DNA of 35,437 nucleotides. Origin: an uncultured Bacilli bacterium (GTDB lineage Bacteria > Bacillota_I > Bacilli_A > RF39 > UBA660). Below the pieces are notes generated by a model. That model ran no database searches and had not been told where the DNA came from. It saw only the letters and a list, made by a program, of their open reading frames with translations. The position numbers and the translations under genes are program-made. Positions 7,656 through 14,779 of this stretch are shown piece after piece. Position 1 is the stretch's first letter. Every line of letters begins with the position of its first letter. The DNA is taken from the NCBI GenBank assembly GCA_947625535.1, contig CANQOR010000014.1:1-35437 (forward strand). Direction: 5' to 3'.

Positions 7656-7812
7656 CATAACTTTGACATATAGTATTATACATTGAATTTTCGTTTCTTA
7701 TATCTTTTGTAATTTGAATTTTACTTAAATTACAAGTACGTCCATTTTCACAATGAACACAATCTGTAACACAACAATCTATTTTCTGATTATAATAAAT
7801 ATTTTCTTCCAT
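7642..7812 (-). CDS. Small cysteine-rich DUF1540-type protein
   Basis: A 56-residue reading frame, short enough to be missed by length cut-offs. Its cysteine spacing matches DUF1540: 'CVTDCVHCENGRTCNLSKIQI' (about residues 14-34), then a distal TxC-x-S-Y (about 47-52). The family is widespread in Firmicutes, often as a short metal-binding-like protein, and its function is not established. A GGTGAT ribosome site precedes the ATG at 7812, and a proper terminator overlaps the stop codon, so this is a real transcription unit. It sits between the polysaccharide deacetylase (same strand) and spoVIF (opposite strand); a link to sporulation is inference from position only. Confidence 0.82.
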   Translation of the reverse strand: MEENIYYNQKIDCCVTDCVHCENGRTCNLSKIQITKDIRNENSMYNTICQSYEEEK

Positions 7813-7861
7813 TCTATCACCATTAATATTATTACCTAAGTATCTTAAAATATACCTTATT

Positions 7862-7869
7862 CATAGAAT
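7862..7869 (+). promoter_or_regulatory. Candidate mother-cell sigma -10 box of spoVIF
   Basis: CATAGAAT matches the CATAnnnT pattern of sigma-E/sigma-K -10 elements, 16 bases before the spoVIF ATG. No TATAAT-like box is present. The -35 cannot be assigned with confidence. Confidence 0.45.
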
Positions 7870-7884
7870 ATATTAGGTGATAAT

Positions 7885-8127
7885 ATGAATTTTGATGATA
7901 AATTCTTTTCTAAAGTTGAAAAGAAAACTAAAGTAGATAAAGATACTATTATATCTTTAGCTACTAAATTACAACAAGGTAATTTAAAAGATGAAAATAC
8001 TTTAAGAGAAGTAATTAATACTTTATCTAATTTAACTGGTAAAAGTGTATCTAAAGAAAAAGAAGATAAAATAATTGAAACTATTCTTAAAGACAAAGTA
8101 CCAAAAAGAGTAGATAAAATGTTTTAA
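7885..8127 (+). CDS. spoVIF: Stage VI sporulation protein F-like (SpoVIF)
   Basis: An 80-residue soluble helical protein with the SpoVIF/YjcC family pattern: an N-terminal FFSKVEKKTKVDKD segment, a central LATKLQQGNLKDENTLREVI, and a C-terminal VSKEKEDKIIETIL...VPK..DKMF. In Bacillus subtilis SpoVIF is made in the mother cell and is needed for late coat assembly through GerE-dependent expression. The match is by recalled family pattern. AGGTGAT precedes the ATG. A CATAnnnT box rather than the window's usual TATAAT box lies upstream, which fits sporulation control. fhs follows 29 bases later and could receive read-through. Confidence 0.8.
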   Translation: MNFDDKFFSKVEKKTKVDKDTIISLATKLQQGNLKDENTLREVINTLSNLTGKSVSKEKEDKIIETILKDKVPKRVDKMF

Positions 8128-8156
8128 TTATTATATACTAATCTAGAGGTGATAAA

Positions 8157-9764
8157 ATGACAGATATTGAAATAGCACATAGTGTTAAACCTTCTAAAAT
8201 AATTGATATAGCTACTAAGTTAAATTTAACTGATAACTTAGAACTATATGGTAATTACAAAGCTAAAATCAATTATGAAGAAGTAAAAGGTAATAAAAAG
8301 GGTAAATTAATATTAGTTACAGCAACATCACCAACACCATTTGGTGAAGGAAAAACAACTGTATCTATAGGTTTATTAGATGCTTTATGTCATGAAGGAT
8401 ATAATGCTATCGCATCTTTAAGAGAGCCTTCATTAGGTCCTGTTTTTGGTATTAAAGGTGGAGCTACTGGAGGAGGTCATTCCCAAGTAATACCTATGGA
8501 AGACATTAACTTAAACTTTACTGGTGATTTTCATGCTATAACAGCTGCAAATAACTTAATTTGTGCAGCTATCGATAATCATATCTTTCAAGGAAATAAA
8601 CTTAATATCGATGAAAATAGAGTAGTTTTTAATCGTTGCTTAGATGTAAATGATCGTGCTTTAAAAGACATAACTATTAATAGTAAAAACTATAATCGTC
8701 ATGAAAAATTTGATATAACAGCAGCTAGTGAAATAATGGCTATTTTATGTCTAGCTAAAGATCTTAAAGATTTAGAAATAAAACTAGATCGTATCTTAAT
8801 AGGTTTTGATAAAAAAGGTAAACCTCTATTTACTAAAGATTTAAATATTACTGGTTCTTTACTAGTATTATTAAAAGATGCTATTAAACCAAATTTAGTT
8901 CAAACCTTAGAACATAATCCAGTTATTATTCATGGTGGACCATTTGCTAATATAGCTCATGGTTGTTCAAGTGTTATAGCTACTAAGACATCTTTAAAAC
9001 TAAGTGATTATGTTGTAACAGAAGCCGGTTTTGGTAGTGATTTAGGAGCATTAAAATTCTATGATATTAAATGTCGTTTAAATAAATTAAATCCTGACGC
9101 TACTGTTTTAGTAACTACAATTAAAGCTTTAAAATATAATGGCGAAAATGATATAACTAAAGGTATATCTAACTTAGAAACTCATATCAATATAATGAAA
9201 AATATAACTAATAACTTAATTATTTGTTTAAATAAATATGATAATGATCAAGATGAAGACATTAATTATGTTAAAGAATATGTTACTAAATTAGGTTATC
9301 GTTTTACTATGTCAACAGCTTATAAAGATGGTGGAGTAGGAGCAGTAGATTTAGCTAACCAAATAGTCCAAATGACTAGTAAAAAAACTAAACCTTATCA
9401 TGAACTATATAGTTTAGATCTTAAACTACAAGATAAAATAACTAAAATAGTTAAAGACATCTATCAGGCAGGTACTATTAACTATAGTAAAGAAGCTTTA
9501 GATACTATTAAATTATTAGAAAAGAATAAACTAGATAAACTACCTATTTGTGTAGCTAAAACTCAATATTCAATCTCTGATAATAAAGATGTCCTAGGTG
9601 CTCCAAAAGATTATACTGTAACTGTTAAAAACATTAAATTATATAATGGAGCAGGTTTTATTACTATATACTTAGGAAGTATTATAACAATGCCTGGTTT
9701 ACCAAAAGAACCTAACTATGAAAAGATTCATTTAAAAAATGGTGAAATAATTGGTTTATCATAA
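8157..9764 (+). CDS. fhs: Formate--tetrahydrofolate ligase
   Basis: This enzyme joins formate to tetrahydrofolate at the cost of ATP, giving 10-formyl-THF for purines and for formylation of initiator Met-tRNA. The 535-residue protein is near the usual 550-560 and carries the ATP-binding loop TPFGEGKTTVS (about 60-70), a long stretch conserved in the family (SLREPSLGPVFGIKGGATGGG, about 91-111) and the C-terminal TMPGLPKEP motif. Ribosome site AGAGGTGAT. It supplies the substrate for Fmt, encoded at 19.3 kb. A TATACT at 8134-8139 could be a -10, but the transcript start would fall on the ribosome site, so co-transcription with spoVIF or another start is possible. A bidirectional terminator follows. 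Confidence 0.97.
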   Translation: MTDIEIAHSVKPSKIIDIATKLNLTDNLELYGNYKAKINYEEVKGNKKGKLILVTATSPTPFGEGKTTVSIGLLDALCHEGYNAIASLREPSLGPVFGIKGGATGGGHSQVIPMEDINLNFTGDFHAITAANNLICAAIDNHIFQGNKLNIDENRVVFNRCLDVNDRALKDITINSKNYNRHEKFDITAASEIMAILCLAKDLKDLEIKLDRILIGFDKKGKPLFTKDLNITGSLLVLLKDAIKPNLVQTLEHNPVIIHGGPFANIAHGCSSVIATKTSLKLSDYVVTEAGFGSDLGALKFYDIKCRLNKLNPDATVLVTTIKALKYNGENDITKGISNLETHINIMKNITNNLIICLNKYDNDQDEDINYVKEYVTKLGYRFTMSTAYKDGGVGAVDLANQIVQMTSKKTKPYHELYSLDLKLQDKITKIVKDIYQAGTINYSKEALDTIKLLEKNKLDKLPICVAKTQYSISDNKDVLGAPKDYTVTVKNIKLYNGAGFITIYLGSIITMPGLPKEPNYEKIHLKNGEIIGLS

Positions 9765-9796
9765 AAAAAGTTCAATTTTAATTGAACTCTTTTTTT
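9763..9796. terminator. Bidirectional terminator between fhs and the sortase
   Basis: AGTTCAAT (9769-9776) pairs with ATTGAACT (9781-9788). An A-run lies on the left and T-run 9790-9796 on the right, so both converging transcripts can be ended. Confidence 0.88.
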
Positions 9797-11432
9797 ATCT
9801 TTCTTGAATCTTAACTAACTTAGCTTGAACTACTATTCTAATACCATTAGTATTATAACAAGTAGATAAAGTAAGTATCTTATCATCTTTATTTACATCT
9901 ATTCCAAAATCATAAATACTACGACTTTTCATCGTTTGTAAGAACTTTTCAAAAGATTCATCACTACTAAAATCAGTCGTAATATAATAAGATTCAGCTT
10001 TTATCTTATATATCGCAAATATTTGCCACATCGTATTATATTTAACAGTAGATAATTGAATTAATTGATTATCTTTATTAGTATACCAATTCTTATTAAG
10101 AACTTTACCTAAAGAACCAAACATTAAATTATCTTTACGACCATGTCCATAAATAACCATATTATTATTAAAATTATCAAAATTATCTCTAAAATCAGCA
10201 AATATCCAACCAGCTATATTTTTAGATTTATCATAAGCATGACTTAAATAATAACTATTATCATTAGATTGTACCACTGGATAATTAACTTTAGTATTAT
10301 TAACTATTAACCAACCTACAGTATCTTTATTTTGTTTTAATAAATCTGTAAAATCTACAGAAGATAATGGTGTATTTACATATTTCCAATATAAAGCAAA
10401 TTTATCATTTTTTTTACTTTCTTCTTCGGTAATATCACCAACTTCAGGAGTTTCTTCTGGTAATATATTATATATTTCTCCTTCATTAGGTACTGTTTCG
10501 ATTGAAATGTCTTCACTTAAACCATTACTTATACTAGTAATTTGCATACCTTGAACAAACCAATTAATAATAGCAACATTTGTCATAAAAAAGACTATAC
10601 TAGATAAAATAACACTATATTTATAAATCTTATATTTCTTTGTCTCTTTAGGAGCAAATTTATAATAAAGTTTATTAATTGCAAAAGCATTTAATTGTGT
10701 TTGATATTTTAAATAATTATTTTTATTAATATTAATTTTTTCTATCTTACCAATACGTATATTAGAAATACTTTTTCTTACTTTAGTCTTCTTACTATTA
10801 CTTAAATTAATTAAAGCCAATTTATTTAAGTTATATAGTTGACGACCAAATTCTTCACTATCAACATTTATCTTAATATCTTTCATTTTTAAAATATTAC
10901 GTGGTTTAAAAAGATGATGTTTATTATCTATCTTAGCATTTTCTATATTAGTTACTTTATTAGATTTATAAGTCTTTAAAGCTTTACGATTATTTATTAA
11001 ATCATCTAATTTTATAACAACTGTATCATAAAGTGATTTCTTTCTTTTAAGATTAGGTAATTCATTTTTTTCATCTACTTTAGCTCTTAAATCACTTATT
11101 TTAATTCTAATAGTTTCTCCAAGACTTATCGATTTCTTAGGTAACTCTATATCTTGAGTATTATTCTTAGAATTAAGTATCTTAAATAAATTAGTCTTAG
11201 ATAAATCTTCTTTTTTATTATTTTTAGTTTTGATTTTTATATTATTATCATCTTTATTTAAAGCTTTAGCATTTAAAGCTTTAAATTGTTGTGTTTTACT
11301 AAGTTTTTCTTCTTTTTCTTGATTAACATAGTTAAGTAATTCTTGTCTTTCTAAATCATTTAACTTAGGAGTAGAATTAACTTGCTCAATATGAATATTA
11401 TTATCATTAGTTGTCTTAGTATTCTTATCCAT
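9795..11432 (-). CDS. Class B sortase with a long cytoplasmic extension
   Basis: Sortases are membrane cysteine transpeptidases that attach surface proteins to the cell wall. The C-terminal domain (about 345-545) is class B-like, with catalytic His430 (YGHG), Cys525 (TLSTCYN) and Arg532 (GIRIVVQA). A transmembrane helix lies at about 272-294. Ahead of it is a basic, Asn/Lys-rich cytoplasmic region of about 270 residues, far longer than the usual few residues. It contains two pairs of repeated motifs: LSKTQQFKALNAK (44-56) with LSKTNLFKILNSK (77-89), and LGETIRIKISDL (104-115) with LYDTVVIKLDDL (134-145). The start at 11432 is the ATG after AAAGGTG; the in-frame GTG at 11441 lies inside that ribosome site. 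No obvious substrate gene is adjacent. Divergent from spoIVA. Confidence 0.9.
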   Translation of the reverse strand: MDKNTKTTNDNNIHIEQVNSTPKLNDLERQELLNYVNQEKEEKLSKTQQFKALNAKALNKDDNNIKIKTKNNKKEDLSKTNLFKILNSKNNTQDIELPKKSISLGETIRIKISDLRAKVDEKNELPNLKRKKSLYDTVVIKLDDLINNRKALKTYKSNKVTNIENAKIDNKHHLFKPRNILKMKDIKINVDSEEFGRQLYNLNKLALINLSNSKKTKVRKSISNIRIGKIEKININKNNYLKYQTQLNAFAINKLYYKFAPKETKKYKIYKYSVILSSIVFFMTNVAIINWFVQGMQITSISNGLSEDISIETVPNEGEIYNILPEETPEVGDITEEESKKNDKFALYWKYVNTPLSSVDFTDLLKQNKDTVGWLIVNNTKVNYPVVQSNDNSYYLSHAYDKSKNIAGWIFADFRDNFDNFNNNMVIYGHGRKDNLMFGSLGKVLNKNWYTNKDNQLIQLSTVKYNTMWQIFAIYKIKAESYYITTDFSSDESFEKFLQTMKSRSIYDFGIDVNKDDKILTLSTCYNTNGIRIVVQAKLVKIQER

Positions 11433-11459
11433 ACTAAACACACCTTTCTACTATAAATT

Positions 11460-11468
11460 AGTATATCA
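11460..11468 (-). promoter_or_regulatory. Extended -10 promoter of the sortase gene
   Basis: On the minus strand, TGA followed by TATACT, about 28 bases before the ATG at 11432. Confidence 0.65.
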
Positions 11469-11554
11469 TACTAAATAAAAATTTAAAATAATTTTCTATC
11501 AAATCAAAGATTAATTATTCTTTATTTTTTTTGTTCTAAAAATAAAATTATTTC

Positions 11555-11562
11555 CATAAACT
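11555..11562 (+). promoter_or_regulatory. Candidate sigma-E -10 box of spoIVA
   Basis: CATAAACT fits the CATAnnnT pattern of mother-cell sigma factors. In B. subtilis spoIVA is transcribed by sigma-E. It lies 28 bases before the TTG start, and no TATAAT box is seen here. Confidence 0.5.
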
Positions 11563-11589
11563 TAATTAGAAATGATAGGGGTGTTATAT

Positions 11590-13068
11590 TTGAAAGATAA
11601 CAAGATAATAGAATCTATTTCTAAGAGGGGTAATGGTGAAATATATTTAGGTGTAGTAGGAGCTGTTAGAACAGGTAAATCAACTTTTATTAAAAGATTT
11701 ATTGAAAATTTAGTTGTTCCTAATATAACTGATGAATATGAAAAGAAACATTGTTTAGATGAAATGCCTCAAAGTGCTCAAGGTAAAACAATTATGACTA
11801 CCGAACCTAAATTTGTTCCTTCAAATGGAGCTAAAATAAAAGTTGAAGAATTTGAAACTAATATTAAATTAATTGATTGTGTAGGTTATATCATACCTGG
11901 TTCAAATGGTTATGAAGATGAAAATGGTAATCCTCGTATGGTCTTAACACCATGGTTTAAAGAACCAGTTAACTTTGAAACAGCAGCAGAAATAGGAACT
12001 GAAAAAGTAATTAAAGATCATGCTACAATTGGTATAGTAGTAACATCTGATGGTTCCTTTGGTGAAATAGCTCGTGAAAACTATATTGAAGCTGAAACTA
12101 AAGTAATCAGTGAATTAAAAGAAATAAATAAACCATTCATTGTAGTTTTAAACACTAGTCATCCAGAAGACTTTAATACTAAAGAACTAGCTCGTAAATT
12201 AAAAGAAGAACATAATGTCCCAGTCTTACCAATTAGTGTTGAATCTATGACTGAATATGAAATCTATGATATCTTAAAATCTGCTTTATATGAATTCCCA
12301 GTCCTAGATATCCAAATCCGTCTGCCGGAATGGGTTCATATCTTAAGTAATACTAATCCTGTTAAAGAAGAATACTTAACTAAAATAAAATCAAGTACTT
12401 TAAAAGTAAATAAATTAAAAGATGTTGATAATATCTTAGAATATTTTAAAGATAGTAAATATATTTCTAAAGCTTATATAAGTAATGTAGATACATCTAC
12501 AGGTATCGTAAATATTAATTTAGATAGTGATGATTCTCTATATAATGAAGTCTTAAATGAAATGATGGGGGATACAGTAAATACTAAAGCTGGTATGTTA
12601 AAAATATTTAGTTCTTATAAAGAAACAAAAGAAGAAACTGAAATTATTAAAACAGCTTTAAAAACTGCTAAACAAACAGGGTATGGTATTGTTTATCCAA
12701 CTTTAAAAGATATGCAATTAGATACTCCTGAAATAATTAAACAGGGTAGTAGATTTGGTGTTAAATTAAAAGCAACAGCTTCTTCATATCATATTATTAA
12801 AGCAGATGTCGTAAGTGTCTTTGAACCTATTATAGGTAGTGAATTACAAAGTAAAGAATTAATTAATTATTTAATGAAAGATTATGAAACAGATCCAACT
12901 AATATCTGGCGTAGTGAGATATTTGGTCGTAGTTTAGATGTTATAGTTAAGGAAGGAATTCAAGCTAAATTATCAGTTGTTCCAGAAGCAACTAGGTATA
13001 AATTATCTCAAACTATTACTAAGATAGTTAATAAAGGTTCTAATAATTTAATCGCCATAGTCATATAG
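11590..13068 (+). CDS. spoIVA: Stage IV sporulation protein A, spore coat ATPase
   Basis: SpoIVA is an ATP-hydrolysing, self-polymerising protein that forms the basement layer of the spore coat on the forespore surface. The sequence follows the B. subtilis protein along its length: P-loop GAVRTGKS (24-31), IMTTEPKFVP, LIDCVGYIIPG, ALYEFPVL, EIIKQGSRFGVKLKA, and the C-terminal LIAIVI. I choose a TTG start at 11590: AGGGGTG lies six bases before it, and the resulting length is 492 residues, the same as I recall for B. subtilis, with matching distance from start to P-loop. The ATG at 11572 would precede its own ribosome site. It is a single-gene unit with a terminator surrounding the stop codon. 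This is the strongest evidence that the organism makes, or recently made, spores. Confidence 0.97.
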   Translation: MKDNKIIESISKRGNGEIYLGVVGAVRTGKSTFIKRFIENLVVPNITDEYEKKHCLDEMPQSAQGKTIMTTEPKFVPSNGAKIKVEEFETNIKLIDCVGYIIPGSNGYEDENGNPRMVLTPWFKEPVNFETAAEIGTEKVIKDHATIGIVVTSDGSFGEIARENYIEAETKVISELKEINKPFIVVLNTSHPEDFNTKELARKLKEEHNVPVLPISVESMTEYEIYDILKSALYEFPVLDIQIRLPEWVHILSNTNPVKEEYLTKIKSSTLKVNKLKDVDNILEYFKDSKYISKAYISNVDTSTGIVNINLDSDDSLYNEVLNEMMGDTVNTKAGMLKIFSSYKETKEETEIIKTALKTAKQTGYGIVYPTLKDMQLDTPEIIKQGSRFGVKLKATASSYHIIKADVVSVFEPIIGSELQSKELINYLMKDYETDPTNIWRSEIFGRSLDVIVKEGIQAKLSVVPEATRYKLSQTITKIVNKGSNNLIAIVI

Positions 13069-13086
13069 TTTACTATGGCTTTTTTT
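13054..13086 (+). terminator. Terminator enclosing the spoIVA stop codon
   Basis: GCCATAGT (13054-13061) pairs with ACTATGGC (13072-13079), followed by a T-tract. The stop codon at 13066-13068 is in the loop. Confidence 0.88.
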
Positions 13087-13098
13087 CATATTATATAT

Positions 13099-13104
13099 TA
13101 TAAT
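13099..13104 (+). promoter_or_regulatory. Candidate -10 box, gene at 13132
   Basis: TATAAT about 13 bases after the spoIVA terminator T-tract. No TG extension or clear -35. Confidence 0.5.
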
Positions 13105-13131
13105 TAATCTATAATAGGAGGCTATGTATAG

Positions 13132-14250
13132 ATGAATAATTGCCCAAAATGTGGAAATCCTCTACAAGTAGGAGTAAGTACTTGTCCTATTTGTGGTACT
13201 AATATAGAACAAAATCCTAGTGTAAGTGAAAATAAAACTGCTGAAGTTATGGTTAATAGTGTAGCAAATCCTATGTCGCAAAATGTTGCTGCTCCAGTAC
13301 CACAACCAGTTACTGAAGCACCAGCCGAAGCCCCTGCTGCACCTGTTGAAGTAGCAACTCCTACACCAGTTGCCCAAGTTGCTCCTACAACTCCTGTAGT
13401 TGAAACTCCAGTTCCAGAAGTTACACCAGTAGCTTCAGTTACTCAAACTCCTCAAGTAGAAGTAACACCTACTAAGGAAGTAAAAGAGCATACTAAAACT
13501 AAGAAAAAAGTTAGTTTTAAAATAAATAAAAATGTTTTAGTTATCTTAGGATTACTAATTATCGTTGCTGTTGTTGGTGTATTTGGTTTTAAATTTTTAA
13601 ATAAACCAATAGAAAACCCTAATGATAAGAATAAAAATACTTCTGAAATAGCATCTGTTATTTCTAATGGTTATAGATTTGATATAGATAAAAACTGGTC
13701 TGTTAATGAAGATGGTCAAAATGTTATTTTATCTAATGAATCTGATTCTTTATTTATAAGATTTACTCATAGTAATAGTAATATTAGTAGTATTAATAAA
13801 TCAATGATAGAACAATACTTAGATCGTAATTCAGCTTATAAAGAAAAATCAGTAGTTGAAACTAAAATAAGTGCTAAAGATGCTTACTTAATTAATTGTC
13901 GTTTTAATGATTTACCAGTTCAAATATATTTTATTAATGGTGGTTCTAACTTATTATTAGGAGTTACTATTATTTATCAAAGTGAAGATACTAAATCTAA
14001 GTATGAATCTGTAGTTACTGAACTAGTTGGTTCTACATCTTATGCTGATGAATCATCTAAAGCAATTAGTGTCTTAAATATGTATAGTAATATCTTTGGT
14101 GTCTTTGATGGTATCTTAAATTTCACTCCTCCAACAACGCCTGAACCAACACCTGATCCAATCCCTGTCCCAGAAAATCCAACTGAAGAGGTTCAAACAC
14201 CATCAGAAACTAATCCTGAAACCCCAACAGAAAATCCCGAAAATGAATAA
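13132..14250 (+). CDS. Zinc-ribbon, proline-rich, single-pass membrane protein
   Basis: This 372-residue protein begins with a zinc ribbon, CPKCGNPL...CPICG (residues 4-22). A long Pro/Ala/Thr/Val-rich low-complexity linker follows (about 45-115), then a basic patch and one transmembrane helix (about 134-153). An extracytoplasmic domain of about 150 residues (170-325) and a Pro/Thr/Glu-rich tail (330-372) complete it. The ribbon lies on the cytoplasmic side if the helix is oriented by the positive-inside rule. The outer domain is not one I recognise; zinc-ribbon-plus-helix proteins are common in Firmicutes and often annotated only as such. AGGAGG lies ten bases before the ATG, a rather long spacing, but the nearer upstream ATG is out of frame and meets a stop at once. 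Confidence 0.8.
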   Translation: MNNCPKCGNPLQVGVSTCPICGTNIEQNPSVSENKTAEVMVNSVANPMSQNVAAPVPQPVTEAPAEAPAAPVEVATPTPVAQVAPTTPVVETPVPEVTPVASVTQTPQVEVTPTKEVKEHTKTKKKVSFKINKNVLVILGLLIIVAVVGVFGFKFLNKPIENPNDKNKNTSEIASVISNGYRFDIDKNWSVNEDGQNVILSNESDSLFIRFTHSNSNISSINKSMIEQYLDRNSAYKEKSVVETKISAKDAYLINCRFNDLPVQIYFINGGSNLLLGVTIIYQSEDTKSKYESVVTELVGSTSYADESSKAISVLNMYSNIFGVFDGILNFTPPTTPEPTPDPIPVPENPTEEVQTPSETNPETPTENPENE

Positions 14251-14251
14251 A

Positions 14252-14286
14252 AATATTAGTATTTTACACTAATATTTTTTATTTTT
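14252..14286 (+). terminator. Terminator after the zinc-ribbon protein gene
   Basis: AATATTAGT (14252-14260) pairs with ACTAATATT (14268-14276), followed by a long T-rich tract. Confidence 0.85.
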
Positions 14287-14329
14287 GATGTAAAAATGCA
14301 GTTTTTTATAGAAAATAAACGTTTTAATC

Positions 14330-14358
14330 TTGATTTAAATTTGTATTTTTGATATTTT
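14330..14358 (+). promoter_or_regulatory. Promoter of the HU gene
   Basis: -35 TTGATT (14330-14335), 17-base spacer, -10 TATTTT (14353-14358) with TG extension at 14350-14351. The mRNA would begin near 14365, at a small hairpin (TGTAAGG 14364-14370 with CCTTGCA 14377-14383) that could shield the 5' end. A second, weaker TTGATG/TATAGA pair lies at about 14285-14312. Confidence 0.6.
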
Positions 14359-14414
14359 TAATATGTAAGGGTAATACCTTGCAACATATAAATTTTATTG
14401 GGAGGTAAAAAAAT

Positions 14415-14687
14415 ATGGGAAAACAAGAATTAGTAGAATTTGTTGCAGCTAAAGCTGGCTTAACAAAAGCAGATGCTGCTCGTGCACTTGACGCAACATT
14501 AGAAGGAATTACTTCTGGTCTTAAAAAAGAAGGAAAAGTTGCTCTAGTTGGATTTGGTACATTCAGTTCTAAAAAAAGAGCTGCTAGAGAAGGTATCAAC
14601 CCATTAACTAAAGCTGCTATTAAAATCCCTGCTAAAAATGTTGCTTCATTCAAAGCTGGAAGCAAACTTAAAGACGCAATTAACTAG
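14415..14687 (+). CDS. hup: DNA-binding protein HU
   Basis: HU is a small histone-like dimer that bends and compacts DNA. The 90-residue protein has the complete family pattern: an N-terminal helical pair (KQELVEFVAAKAGLTKADAARALDA), the core GFGTFSSKKRAAREG and the beta-arm residues (about 46-75) with INPLTK...IKIPAKNVASFKAGSKLKDAI. Codon choice is less AT-biased than in neighbouring genes, as expected for an abundant protein. Ribosome site GGGAGGT is one of the strongest in the window. The approximately 50-base leader has a 5' hairpin. Single-gene unit with its own terminator. Confidence 0.98.
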   Translation: MGKQELVEFVAAKAGLTKADAARALDATLEGITSGLKKEGKVALVGFGTFSSKKRAAREGINPLTKAAIKIPAKNVASFKAGSKLKDAIN

Positions 14688-14709
14688 TTTTAGTTAAACA
14701 ATAAAAAAA

Positions 14710-14742
14710 GCTATAAATGATAAATATTTATGGCTTTTTTTT
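14710..14742 (+). terminator. Terminator of the HU gene
   Basis: GCTATAAAT (14710-14718) pairs with ATTTATGGC (14726-14734, one G-U), flanked by A-run and followed by eight T. Confidence 0.88.
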
Positions 14743-14753
14743 ATGATTTTTAT

Positions 14754-14759
14754 TATACT
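14754..14759 (+). promoter_or_regulatory. Candidate -10 box, gene at 14780
   Basis: TATACT about 20 bases before the ATG, immediately after the HU terminator. No TG extension or -35. Confidence 0.4.
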
Positions 14760-14779
14760 AATAATAGGGAGTAAATAAT

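Noticed and set aside
7857-8096. Minus-strand reading frame of 79 codons
   Set aside because: It lies entirely opposite spoVIF, has no ribosome site, and its composition is that of an antisense shadow.
8134-8139. TATACT as a -10 box for fhs
   Set aside because: The transcript would start on the ribosome site, leaving almost no leader, and there is no TG or -35. Not listed as a promoter.
13162-13377. Cys/Trp-rich minus-strand frame opposite the zinc-ribbon gene
   Set aside because: It is the complement of the proline-rich linker codons, has no ribosome site, and the plus-strand gene is convincing.
13280-13470. Pro/Ala/Thr/Val-rich stretch as a DNA tandem repeat
   Set aside because: The bias is at the amino-acid level; codons vary and no exact repeat unit is visible.
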